Assembly (NCBI GenBank): GCA_015179125.1
Contig: WHVA01000004.1
Span: 558,001 to 622,000 of the forward strand
Source: Gautieria morchelliformis
Taxonomy: Eukaryota; Basidiomycota; Agaricomycetes; Gomphales; Gomphaceae
Length of the DNA: 64,000 nt
Direction: 5' to 3'
In this document: positions 10,157-20,610 of the stretch, piece after piece
How the letters are laid out: every line of letters starts with the position of its first letter
Numbering within the stretch: the stretch's first letter is position 1
The notes under the pieces: generated by a model
Database searches by the model: none
The model's input: the letters and a program-made list of their open reading frames with translations, nothing else
What the model was told of the DNA's origin: nothing
Program-made: the position numbers and the translations under genes

Positions 10157-12205
10157 GAATTATAGAGGTCCTCGATGATGGAGTCATTGAGTGATTCCGA
10201 TACGATGTCATCAGCATCGTAAGGGGCCAGCGGAGCACGTGACTCCGCCAGGGGCACCTCCGCGTCTGCAGGGGTGGTTGGGTGCAGTGGCTCTACCTCA
10301 CCAATGGTGGGGGCTTCCACCTGGTTGTCGAGGCCGGTGTCCTCGCGGAGTATGGCCTCGATGGCCAGGTCATCGGCCTGTGGCGGTGGCTGGATGCTCG
10401 CAAGCTCCTGATCGAGCTGAGCGTGAGTGAGCGGCAGTGGCACCGCGGCTCTCACATGGGTGGTCTCGAGGATCTTCTGCTGACCCTCTCGGGTGGCAGC
10501 ACTGAATGCTGCGCCGGTGAGACTGCATTGAACAGCCACTCGCTCGTGAGTGACACCGGCGTAGCGGGCTAGCCATCATGCGATCTCAGCGAGTGGGATA
10601 TCTGGGCCAGCCCGGCCTCTCACAGGATATGGGCCCATGATAGATAGCCACAGGCTGGTGCTCTGCAGCGTCAGGCATTCCCTGGCATTGACGAAGCTCA
10701 ACTATTGGTCGGTCGAGCCAAACAAGTCAAAGAGCCTTGACTTGAGAGGTGATGTGACCCCTTTGACTCGGGGCGTCAAGGCCTTCAACCACATCCAGAC
10801 ATCCATGCCTTTGAGGTTGAGGGTTCCATCCGCATTGTCGTGGATGGCAGAAGGAATTCCTTCGGGGTTGTGTATCCAACCCTTCAGGATAGCCACGATG
10901 TCAAGCAGGGTACCGCTCGCTATCACGAAACAATCCCATTTGGGATTACGAGCACGTTTCTCACACTCAATGCGCTTGAACACGCCGATCATATCACATG
11001 TGCGCGAACTGCAGCGTGTCCTTCGCGCGCAGTCGGAGCTCGATGAAGCATGCGTTGTTGAGCGGGCAGACATTGTACCATTGTGTACACCGCTGCTGTG
11101 CATTTCCTACTGGGCGTGGTAGGAAGCCCATCTCGGAGATTGGCGGGTCTCCGAGTGGTATGATCACCCCCTCCCCTGGCTAGGGAGGGTGAACTGTCCC
11201 TGCCAGTGGCGGCAGGTCCACGTGAGGCCCGATGTACTGGGCCTCAACCAACGCTACCTGCCGTTGCAGGGCCAGGTCGTTGATGGTGTGTGACGGTGAT
11301 GCTGCCAGGTATGCGCTGATCATGCTTTCCCTTGCAATGGCTAGGCCATTGTATGTGTTAGGGGTGCCACACAATTTCTTGCACTTCTTTTGAGGCTGCT
11401 CAGCCATACGCTGAGCTCTGTCCGCATCGTACATCTTCCAAATGGAGGAGTCAGACTCCCATCCATCCTGGATGTCATACGCCACATCAGACAGCATGCT
11501 CCGCCCCTCCGGTGATGTTGGGGTGGGAGCCGATATTTGGGAAGCCAGTCCCAAGGCTGCACACACTGGCAAGGGTACCATCGTGCGAGGTGATGAAGGG
11601 CCGGCCACTGGGTCTGTGCGCGGGTCATGGCGTGGCCTTTTTGAGGCTGTGTGTGTGAACTGGAGCGCCTTCAGCTGCTCCTTGAGCTCTTTTACTTTGG
11701 CACGCTCGACTTCAAGCACGTCGTCGTGGTCTTCGACCGCGTGTTCTAAGTCCTTGACCTCTTTTTTGAGGTCATGGACGTCCCGCAAGAATTCCACTCG
11801 CACGTCATGCACGACACCCCTTGGGAGCCATCCCCAGGCCGCATCGACGGCATCGCCAATGTCCTCATCCTTCAGCTTCACCTGAGGGTGCCCGTCGTGG
11901 CCCATAAGTGAGGTGTCACAGTCGTCCGGGTGGACGATTGCCAGTGTGTCTTCCCATCTTACGATCATCCAGTGTTCCTGATCCACTGGAGCTCGTAGGA
12001 TGTCGGCAGCCCCTTGTCTCGGGGCCGTTGAGCGTGGCTCGGACGTTGACGGATCAACGTCCATTCCATCCCTGGATGGCATCATATTCGTTAGCAGATG
12101 ATGGTGGTGGTTGCTTCCAAGAAGCGATGTGCCTCGGAAAGGTCTGAGGTGAAAATTTAACCACACCGAGGCCGGCACGTCACGTGGTGTGCATGTGATT
12201 GACAC
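10157..12205 (-). pseudogene. Gypsy copy A ORF3, unknown product, broken
   Basis: Downstream of integrase on the minus strand is a long extra frame. Its N-terminal part is intact for 341 codons (12205-11180); a conserved start is likely at the MMPSRDGMDVDPSTS methionine. It has a coiled-coil-like stretch (EFLRDVHDLKKEVKDLEHAV, VERAKVKELKEQLKAL) and a basic patch (QKKCKKL). Later parts continue in other frames (MIGVFKRIE, ILKGWIHNPEGIP, MDVWMWLKAL, FGSTDQ) with stops and shifts, and the frame ends near 10157. Each block is found in copy B at 49654-51728. I recognise no domain, and it does not look like an envelope protein (no signal or membrane segment seen). Confidence 0.65.
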
Positions 12206-12239
12206 GTCTAGCGGCGCTTGGGGAGGTCACGTGGCTTTC

Positions 12240-13682
12240 CCACCCCCCAGAGCTCTAGATAGTTATTATCTGTCTGATCGAGCTGTTTGCGCGCTCGGTC
12301 GCTCCATCTGTTTGGGGATGGAAGGCAGTCGACATGAGGAGCTTAGTCCCCATGAGTCGCTGTAGTTCACACCAGAAGATAGACGTGAACTTTGAGTCTC
12401 TATCTGAGACAATGGAGTCTGGGACTCCATGGAGTCGGACGACTTCTTTCAGAAACAGCCAGGCTACTCCCTTGGCTGACACACTCGTCATTGTTGGGAC
12501 AAGGTGGACGTGCGACATTAGTCGGTCGATGACTACCATCAGGTAGTCACAGTCATTTGATTTGGGCAGGGGCCCCATAAAGTCGATGCCGATCGACTGC
12601 CACAGCCTATCCAGGATGGGAAGGCTGTGTAGCAAACCCTTGGCCCTTGGGCCATTGTGGCCCAGTTTTCATCATCTGGCACTTCGCACATGATGTGCAG
12701 AATGACTCAATGTCTGGGCTCATGCCCGGCCACCAGTATGATCTTCAAACATAGTTCGATGTCTTCAGATGGCCGTAGTGACCGACTATCTGGTGTGCTC
12801 GATCGATGATGATTTCGATCAGCCTCCTTCCCCCCTGAAGAACAGAATGGGGGACGGCGATGACGTCTCTCTTGAGCTGATTCTTTGTCCAGATCAGCCC
12901 ATCCCGGATACCGAATCTCGGGTGCACGTCCAGGTGCTCCATGATCTTAGAGAACATGGGGCCCTTATGGTACGCATCTCACAAGACCTTGGACAGGTCT
13001 ACGCCCTGTTAGATGGTCCGGCGCAGAGGTGCACCATCATTGCCTGCGGCAATGACTCGGACATCATCGTTGTCGTCATCGCATGATGCAGCGCCGTTCA
13101 GGGGCTTTTGTGAGCCCTCATTTAAGGTGGCAGATTCTAATATCCATGCCTCCATCTTCTCCGCGAGGCGGTTAGACCGTCTTGTCGCTGCTGTTCGCAG
13201 CTCAATATACCGGTCAGTGGGCAGTAGCTCACCTTCCGGGTCTAAGCGCACATCTGCGTTTACGAAGACGTGGTCCAGGTGACTGTCGTCACTCGTGTTG
13301 CTCTCATAGTAGCACGACAGGCAGTCTGCTACCTTGTTCTCCACACCATCAACATGAACGGTGTTGAAGTTGAAACGGGATAGAAACTCCCACCATCTGA
13401 CCTGGCGGTCAGACAGGCTCTTCTGGGTCTTGAAGTATTCCAGCCCTTTGTGATCTGTGACGAGGATGAACCTTCACCCCAGTAGTTTATCCTCCCATTT
13501 CATGAGAGCCTCGAGCACCGTGATTGTCTCGTGCTCGTGAGTCTGGTAGTGTTGCTGAGCAACACTGAACTTCTTTGACAAGAAGCCGGCTGGCGGACAG
13601 GTTTTCCAGTCGGGGCCCTGGCCATAGACTGCACTGATGCCGGCTTTTGACCCGCCGGTGATAACCCAGATTGGCTCTGGAA
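12240..13682 (-). pseudogene. Gypsy copy A RNase H end and integrase, broken
   Basis: Minus-strand pieces read, in order, RNase H (13344-13682, shifted frames), the linker (VADCLSCYYESNTSDD), the integrase zinc region (DRAHQIVGHYGHL) and the catalytic core (WQSIGIDFMGPLP, VSDRDSKFTSIFW, HPQTDGATERAN). Frameshifts separate them. After TERAN a short unrelated tail follows, and the chromodomain seen in copy B is missing. At 12357-12359 this copy has an intact arginine codon (CGA) where copy B has TGA. Confidence 0.8.
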
Positions 13683-13683
13683 C

Positions 13684-14265
13684 TGCAAAACAGGGTGTCC
13701 CCTCACACCCACCTGTTCGTCTTGCACATATTCTTGAAGCACATTGTCCCCAGTCACATGATATTGGACCGAGGATTGGAATTCCTGTCGCACATGTTTG
13801 GTCTCATTTGATTCTTCACTTGGGATGGTATCATTCGCTGATTCACTCTATATGTATTCAGGTTCTGTTTCATCATTGTTAGCCGGCGGATTTCTCAATG
13901 GTGTGACTTTGATTTCGATATTGGAATCATGGCTAGGTGAGCTTTGTGATGGTATCATTGCTCATGCAAATGTGGTGATGAGATTCTTTGTCCAGAGATC
14001 AGGCAAGTCATCATTATCTGTAACCTGTATGGTGACTCTTTCACTGTGATTGGACTCCTTGAATATCACATCCCTCACCTTTAGGACAGTATGTGTTTGA
14101 GGTATCCAACATTTTGTACACCTTCAAGTTATCATAGTATCCTATGAATATGCCTTCCACTGATTTGAACTGATTTTTCAGCCAGGTTGCTTTTGGTATG
14201 AGTGACCAACACTTTGACCCATAAGTTCTCAACCAGTCGATTCTAGGTTTCATCCCCAGAAGGCT
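13684..14265 (-). pseudogene. Copia integrase C-terminus and linker fragment
   Basis: The minus frame reads KPRIDWLRTYGSKCWSLIPKAT, then NQFKSVEGIFIGYYDNLKVYK, a Copia integrase C-terminal region, and shifts frame within the following stretch. It continues toward 13684 in a linker-like frame (VRQEFQSSVQYHVTGDN). It is a different Copia lineage from the palindromic one. Both ends are broken; the left end abuts Gypsy copy A. Confidence 0.65.
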
Positions 14266-14417
14266 TCATGAGGTGATATACCAAGTCCTGGGTGAAGAAT
14301 TTGATTTCTGATGAAGTTGATTGTATGCATGGCCAATACCCGGAACCTCCCCATGAGGCTTGCATCATCTTTTGAACCCGTACTCATTATCATTCTAGTA
14401 TATATAGGTAGTAAAGA

Positions 14418-14682
14418 TTTATGAAAGAAATCTGGTAATAATTTGAAACTATGGCCAATGGTGAAGAATCCTTCCTTTTTTTTTACAATTTAAGACATCA
14501 AGGAAATCTGAATAAAGGCAGATGAATATTTTCTTGCATTGAATATGGTTTATTTTTGTATAAGTATCCCTCTGTTTTTATACAGATTTTCTTGTGTTTT
14601 TAAATGGTAAACAAAAAGGAAGGTTTCTTCACCATTTGCCATAGTTTCAAATTATTACCAGATTTGCTCTTTTTGCATAAAT
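14418..14682. mobile_element. Foldback/MITE-like element, ~265 bp
   Basis: The arms 14431-14481 and 14613-14665 are inverted copies of about 50 bp with few mismatches (TCTGGTAATAATTTGAAACT near the left end). The match continues imperfectly inward (AAATCTGxATAAA on both sides) and outward (ATTTATG), so almost the whole element folds on itself. It has no coding capacity. A miniature inverted-repeat element is the simplest reading; a small-RNA precursor is possible. 14683-15148 holds no gene that I see. Confidence 0.7.
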
Positions 14683-15148
14683 TGGTTACTGTGGGTCATG
14701 GCTGACCAACAGTGACTTGCACCTAGTTGAAGACAAGCATACAGTATTCAACATGCTCTCGGGAAAAGTGTCGTAGCTGACCAGCAAATTTCTCAATTAG
14801 CTCCAAACTCCATAATTACTTTAATTTACCATCTTGAGAAATCTGACATTATACCTCTTACAATCGTACATAGAAGACCGATATATCGAGTGGCTGTCAA
14901 CAGATCACAACAGCCCTTGCTGTTTGCAGGGAATATATGTTCGTCCATAATTCCATAATTCGGGGCAATTTTCTGGCGAAATGAGGCGGCCCCACAATTA
15001 ATGCAAAGGTGTAAATCAACAATACAATATCAAACATACAAGCGTGCTCCTATATCACTCTACCAAGAAGAATGGAACAGTGGGGCAAGGAACAAGACAA
15101 TGATCGAGCCAAGAAGATGTGGGAAGTTACAGTATGCAAGAAGATCAA

Positions 15149-15510
15149 TCAGTCAGTGAACTCTTTAAACTCGTTCGTCCCCTGAGAGAACAGTGTGACC
15201 TGCCCCGTTCTGGAGACATGAGCAGTGCTGTTATGCTTCTTGTTCTGCAGAAATAAGTTCGGTACTATGACCCACGCATTTTGGAACACGAGTGGTTACT
15301 TACAACATAAACCAGAGCCGTCAGATGCTCGTTGGGGTCCTCAGGCGATTTGTGCCAGTTGTGCCTAATCACAACATAATGGCCATCTGTGGTACCGTGT
15401 GCATTCGTGTAGAAGTCATTGTCCCTGTCAACATTTTTCTCGACCCAGAGCTGCAACTCCCCACGATGGTTTGCAGGGACTCCACACTGGTCATGAAATG
15501 TGATTGTCAT
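15149..15510 (-). CDS. Small hypothetical protein, two exons, 100 aa
   Basis: Modelled as 15510-15304 joined to 15244-15149, with a 59-nt GT-AG intron (donor GTAAGT, acceptor CTGCAG) that keeps the frame to a TGA. The product starts MTITFHDQCGVPANHRGEL and ends in a polar tail with FKEFTD. It has no signal peptide, membrane segment or motif that I know. The clean splice and even composition suggest a real gene. An alternative is an upstream exon: a GTGAGT...CGCCAG intron of 59 nt lies just before the chosen ATG. The frame also stays open upstream into the 57-bp tandem repeats. Function unknown. Confidence 0.55.
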
Positions 15511-15663
15511 CCTGGCGAAGATATATAGGGCCGAGTTAACTGGCACAAGTAGCGATATATGTGGACTCACTTGGGAGGCAACGGAGGGGTGGATTGAAGT
15601 AAACGGGGTATCTTGTTTTCTTCCTAAATAGTCTTTGTCACCGCAGCAAGGATCTGGATGAGT

Positions 15664-15832
15664 GTCAGGGGTAGAAAGGCAACCGGGCGAGGAGAGGCTG
15701 GTTGGGTGGAGGGCTATATTGTCAGGGGAAGAAAGGCAACCTGGCGAGGAGAGGCTGGTTGGGTGGAGGGCTATATTGTCAGGGGAAGAAAGGCAACCCG
15801 GCGAGGAGAGGCTGGGTGGAGGGCCATATCCC
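15664..15832. repeat. Tandem repeat, 57-bp unit, three copies
   Basis: Units at 15664-15720, 15721-15777 and 15778 to about 15832 differ at a few bases; the third is slightly shortened. The unit is 19 codons long and is open on the minus strand (SLSSPGCLSSPDNIALHPT), just upstream of the small hypothetical gene. It may be part of a longer N-terminus or simply a promoter-proximal minisatellite. Confidence 0.85.
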
Positions 15833-15839
15833 ATCGGTC

Positions 15840-16700
15840 ATCTGGGCTGCATAGTTGTCATGGCGATGGTTTTTTGTTATTCCTGACGAAGGCATGACAA
15901 TATTGGCGACATGAACGAATGGGCGTAATGGTCGGGATGGGCGAAAGACACATACAGATAGCCTTTAACAAACGGGACCCCAGGACTTGCATTCCATGAC
16001 GTTGGTATCGCCCTTCTTGCATTCTTGTGCCTTCCTGTCTCACTGCCTGTTCCCTTCCATTTCATCATCAGTACAACCGATCGCTTCTCCCACCTCGCAC
16101 CAGTGCTTACGCCAGCACTGCTTCCTCCGAAATTTGAAAAGTTTGTAATATCCGACATGCTCCTTTGCTTGGCATCTGACAACGTCGGCTTCGGCGTCCT
16201 GTGCGCCAGAGCATGAAGGGGGACATGCGCTGTGTGCGACGGGTGTCGGGCAGACATTTGAAATTTAGTCGGGGAAGTCAAACTAGCGGCGAGGAATCGG
16301 GGGAGAGCATGAAGAGCACATTTACGATATCAGGACCGCGCGGTGACCAACAGACGAAAAGGATGCGAGAACAAGTAGCGGTGGAAGTCAAAACAGCTGT
16401 AGCAGATGCCGCAGCGATTAGAGAAACCACAGCAAGCACCCAGAGCGTACTCCCTAAGCGCTCCTGCGACGGTGGGCTCCACCGCCGCCACTGGGCCGGG
16501 CTCCCATTTGTGCGAAGAGTGACGCAAAAGCGAGACAGCTCTGATCAACGTCACTAGCACAAGCTAAATCAACACGATAGCAATGCTTTCCGATAGAGAA
16601 CTGCTAGAAATGCCAATCTAGCAGTGACCTGCCACGTATCGGAGTAGTACCATCCCCGCTGGCAGAGGTGCGACAAGGCGCCTGAGGCCTGTCATTTTCT
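15840..16700. other. No confident gene
   Basis: Open frames of up to 134 codons exist on the minus strand (15877-16281 and 16330-16560). They show no family motif and no convincing splice structure, and they are Ser/Arg-rich as chance frames in this composition often are. I see nothing else here. Confidence 0.4.
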
Positions 16701-16817
16701 GATCGCCCAATAGGACGGTGATCGAGTGGCTGGCTTTGCCCACTTCGCAGCCCAGCAACTCAGACGCGAAGTGGGCAAAGCCAGCCACTCGATCCCATGC
16801 ACGCCTATTGGGCGATC
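16701..16817. repeat. 117-nt perfect-stem hairpin
   Basis: The outer arms 16701-16714 and 16804-16817 (GATCGCCCAATAGG and complement) are perfect. The inner arms 16720-16747 and 16767-16794 are a perfect 28-bp inverted repeat with a 19-nt loop. Unequal internal bulges of 5 and 9 nt separate the two stems. Long frames overlap it on both strands only because of the symmetry. It could be a small foldback element or a small-RNA precursor. Confidence 0.85.
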
Positions 16818-17787
16818 TGTTTGAAAATCGTCCACTCTGCGGTACATACTTACAGGACACCAACCGTTTCGAAAAATACGCGGACGTTGCCCCGCGCGAT
16901 TCTGCGCACCCTAAGCCCACCATCCACTCTACTGCACCGAGATGACACACTGACCCCCCTCTGAGAGCGAGCCACTCTCCTCGACTCTCGTTTCCAGCCG
17001 TATTCCTTTGAGGGTTTGGCCCTCTCGGGCCTCCCCTGCCAAATACATACACCCCAGTCCCACTGCTACAGCCCCCTCCTTCTGAATACACCCTAACCTC
17101 CCGTTGTATATGCACCCGCAGATGCCCTGGTGATGCAAGGAGTCTTGGCCGCCGCTGGAGAAGACGTCATCCGCGGCCGGCAAGAGACAAAGGTCCAAAC
17201 ATGCAAGCATCTTTATTGCGCGGCAGGTTTAGAATAATGCGCTTCCCGCCCTTCACAGGGTCAGGTGCATCTGCGGCTTTGCCCCCCCTCCCCCTCTCTC
17301 ATTTCTCATCTATCGCTCCTCTTCGACGACTTAGTTAATATAGGATACTAGCCATCATATGGTAGCTACATGCAGTGCACCATAAGCGCTAGGCGCTTCG
17401 AGCACTTTAATTGAACCTCGCTCTCTCTCTCTCGTACATACTTCGGTGACCCGTACGTACACGTATGGTAAGTACCTACTCGTATACGCGCACTGCTAAG
17501 TACAAAATAACATTCATCTTTGTCCAACTTTCATGCGTGGACTCTTAAGTACGTCCCTTCTGCCAGTGAGCGTAAATTTCCACAGGGTATATATCGTTAC
17601 ATATATACAGGTTTTGGCTTGCGCGTGGCGAGCAACGTCATAAGCCACCAGTACAGGTGGCCGTCTCCTTTTGGATCCTCAAACCCAAAATCTACCTATA
17701 CGTACAAAACGGACTACTAAATACACATAGATATATAGCCGATGATCATCCTACCCAATGAGGTGCAATGACATGGCTCAGTCACTG
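16818..17787. other. Intergenic, no gene seen
   Basis: The stretch has pyrimidine-rich tracts (CTCTCTCTCTCTC near 17424) and short palindromes, but no frame with recognisable protein character. It lies downstream of the membrane-protein gene, which reads leftward and ends at 17788. Confidence 0.4.
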
Positions 17788-19044
17788 TTACACGCATTCC
17801 GCTTGACTTTTGAACCGTATGTCTCCGACACTTGACTTTGACAAATCTCCATCACTGGAAGTGAAAGTCTCCACAACCTTGGAAATGTCTAACGTAGGAA
17901 GATGTGTTGGCCTGCCGTCCTTACCGCTGAAATTTCGTAAGGCGTGCTCCTGACTGCTAGGCTCGCTGGCCCCAATTCCTGACATGGAAGCCTCGGCCTT
18001 GTTCGAGCCGAGCTTGATGTTTCGGAACACTCGACACGCCATCGAGTTTTCCAACGCCATATTGATTACCGGAAACATGTCTTTGAGAAGAGGCGGCGTC
18101 GCTGGCGAAAGAATCATGGCCATAATGATGACGTTTCCTCCCACAGTCACTCTACGGGGTGAATCTGTAGTAAGTACCGAGTATACATGCGCCTATAAAT
18201 AATCACTGACAAGTAGTACTGCTGGCCTCCACGGAGTAACTCCCGAGAGAGGTAGGGTAGATTGCCTCCGCAGAAAAATGACTGAGCTCTACTATTGACA
18301 GTAGTTCGTGTAATGATGCGCCAGGATATCGCGATGAAAACCAAGGTGTCGTTGCAGGTACTGGCAATGATACTAGCAGAACTGAACGGTTTGACGGCCG
18401 TTGGCTGGCATCGGTTTGTATTGGCAATATGACCACCAGTAATGGCAAAGGGTACTGTGATGGCGCCCCCGAGAGTTGCCAACCATAGGACCACAAAGAA
18501 GGCCACAATCCATTTCTGTCTATCGAATACCGCTCTGATTCGGAAGAAAAAGAGAAGCGAGGTAGATGGGATGGCTACAGCCCAACACCAGCCGATGACC
18601 ATCGGAAGTGCCGCACACGAATCTACCGGGGCGACTAAGAAAAGAATGTGAGAAGTTATCGTGATGATTTATAAATGTTAAAAGTCACCATGAAATACTG
18701 TAGTGGCAACAATGTGTACAAGAGATGACACCCTGGTTCCAAGGTGAGAAAACGTATATAAAGCTTAGGAGAACTTGCCTGGAAAGAAAATACACTAGAG
18801 TGGGGACATTGATAGATCCCTTGATTAAGCGGTAATCCTGGCCAGATGTGCACAGTAGGTCCCAAGTGAATGCCTGCAGAAAGGTCATGGGCATAACATA
18901 TTGATTACAGAAGAAAGGGCATACGGCAAGAGCGGTAATAGACAGATAACGGGTTGCTTCCAGTTGTCCGGCCAGCGAGGGCGGAAGGAAAGCTAACGAG
19001 GTGTCTGGATTTAAATGAGGAAATCCGGTGGTGTTACCCTCCAT
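17788..19044 (-). CDS. Multi-pass membrane protein, basidiomycete-expanded family
   Basis: Five exons: 19044-18925, 18873-18779, 18732-18689, 18634-18211 and 18151-17788, giving 348 residues. Introns are 51, 46, 54 and 59 nt; the second has a GC donor (AG|GCAAGT). The protein has an extracellular-like N-terminus with NTT, then hydrophobic segments including TRYLSITALA-AFTWDLL, VYFLSR...IVATTVFH, MVIGWCWAVAIPSTSLLFFF, WIVAFFVVLWLATLGGAITVPFAI, ASIIASTCNDTLVFIAISWRI and VTVGGNVIIMAMIL, and ends in a soluble Ser-rich tail after NSMACRVFRN. This is the layout of a large Agaricomycete family of seven-helix-like proteins (often annotated DUF6533 or just transmembrane protein) with no known ligand or role. 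Start chosen at the MEGNTTG methionine; the frame is open further upstream to 19158. Confidence 0.85.
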
Positions 19045-19159
19045 GCCTAGCGCGGTGAAACTATCTACAGGTGCACTCAAGTATGGGTGGCCACGGGTCC
19101 AACCGTCACGAAACGGGTTTGAATGAAAATCGAACCCCCGTTGATTGAGGATGTCCAAC

Positions 19160-20320
19160 CCACAGTTAAGCGTAAATCAATCGCAGAGAGAGTTGGGGTG
19201 AAAGCCCGAAGAACAAGACGTAAACAAGAAGGCGATGGGCACTGTTTATCTATATCTATACACAGGTTTACCTGTCCTCACGAAGCCGTTCTTGGCGAGA
19301 AACCACTCACGGTGCCAAGTTTGGCATGACTACGGTTTTCGGATAATGACGCTATAACCTAAGGAGCAAAGCAGCGCTGGCGCCGGCGGTGTGGTGTCCC
19401 CTAAACATACGCGGAGTCGGATAAGAATGCCAGATCCGCAAATTATTCATCGAGATGAATCAGTCGGCACGCCGGAGGATGATGAGTGGCGTGGCTGTTC
19501 CTGAGATTTCGCCAGCGATGTGGAATGGCCTATGATAAAGAACAGTGATTAAGGTTGCACGCAAGTGGCCAGTATAACGTGAGAGAACAGGAGTCGATCT
19601 CAGGCTAGGATATTTCAAAATCAAAGAAGCCGCCCTTGTCGCAAGCTTGGATAGCAAGACCTTCAGCTTCAGGGAGAACACGGACACATCGCAGCTTGAA
19701 GCCAGCGACGCCTGGATATTCATCGGTATCGTGCTTCCCTAAGGATGGTCAAGTCTGATCACTTGCTGGACGAATCGGCCATGCACGGGTACCAGCAAAA
19801 GTGTGTTTCCCACTGGGTGCCGCTCAGGCCAACTTAGTGCCCGCCTAACGTGAGTATCATGTCCGGATTGGCTCTGGCGCCCTGGAGGAGTACCTATTCA
19901 ACCTCCGACCAAGTCGCAGCCAGTCCACTAAGTCTACCAGAGTATCTTGACCAAGGCTCCCACTTACGGTGGCGAATTTACTCCTAGCTAAGGAAGCTAT
20001 GGCCTTCTCAAAGCTGTCGTTTTGCTGTCATACTTGTGTGCTGCCGAGTTCGGCATCAACAGCTCTGAGCTGGCACCTCAGCTGAGAGTTCCTGCAAGTC
20101 CAACTAATGTTTTCGTCAATTACCTAAGCTGATCGTTTGGCACGATAGCATAGCCCGAGGCGCCCGCCTATCTTGTGGCGCCTCAACTTATATATTCATT
20201 TGTTAATTTGGCTCGCCGGCCGAATAAGTACCTACGGTCTTTCTCCACATAAGTAAAGTACTGATGTCATTGCTACTTCAGCTCACTAGCAAGATGTCAG
20301 GGTTATTGTGCAGTAGCTGT
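19160..20320. other. Intergenic, no gene seen
   Basis: The best frame (87 codons, minus, 19460-19723) has no recognisable motif and no support. The sequence is non-repetitive by eye. It lies between the 5' end of the leftward membrane-protein gene and the rightward monooxygenase, so promoters of both probably lie within it. Confidence 0.4.
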
Positions 20321-20329
20321 GTAGTATAG

Positions 20330-20519
20330 GCTCAGTGAATAGATACTTCACTGAGCTCGTATGTATTACTGTACCTGTGTAGTATAGGCTATACAGGGGT
20401 GAGCATCGTACTCGACGATATACATAAGGTGGTGCGTACCTCAGTGAATAGATACTTCACTGAGGTGCCGCTACCTACGAGTCTTACTAGATATACCAGC
20501 TCGGTCGTCTACGACCGAG
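20330..20519. promoter_or_regulatory. Three palindromes upstream of the monooxygenase
   Basis: 20330-20356 and 20438-20466 share the same stem-loop core (CTCAGTGAA, 7-nt loop, TTCACTGAG) but differ in the outer paired bases, G-C in one and AC-GT in the other. 20500-20519 is a third hairpin (CTCGGTCG, TCTA, CGACCGAG). GTGTAGTATAGG occurs twice nearby. They lie 92-281 bp before the ATG at 20611, the right place for dimeric regulator sites, but a decayed mobile element is also possible. Confidence 0.45.
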
Positions 20520-20610
20520 ACAACCTATGTAACTACGAGTCCGGGTCGCGGGTTACCAGCCGCGGCCCTGCGTCCCATGCTTATCTATCTTTACTCCAAC
20601 ACAAGATTTC

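Larger units (their letters stand above)
9918..13683 (-). mobile_element. Chromovirus Gypsy, copy A (5'-truncated, minus strand)
   Basis: Reading the minus strand from 13683 down, there is the end of RNase H, integrase, ORF3 and a 3' LTR. The order and sequence match the fuller plus-strand copy at 42824-51975. Homology to that copy starts at about 13683 (VITxGSKAG region of RNase H). Gag, protease, RT and the 5' LTR are missing. Sequence beyond 13683 belongs to a Copia element. Confidence 0.85.

Noticed and set aside
16618-17115. 166-codon minus-strand frame
   Set aside because: It runs through the 117-nt hairpin, and the part over the hairpin is mirrored on the other strand; no family character.
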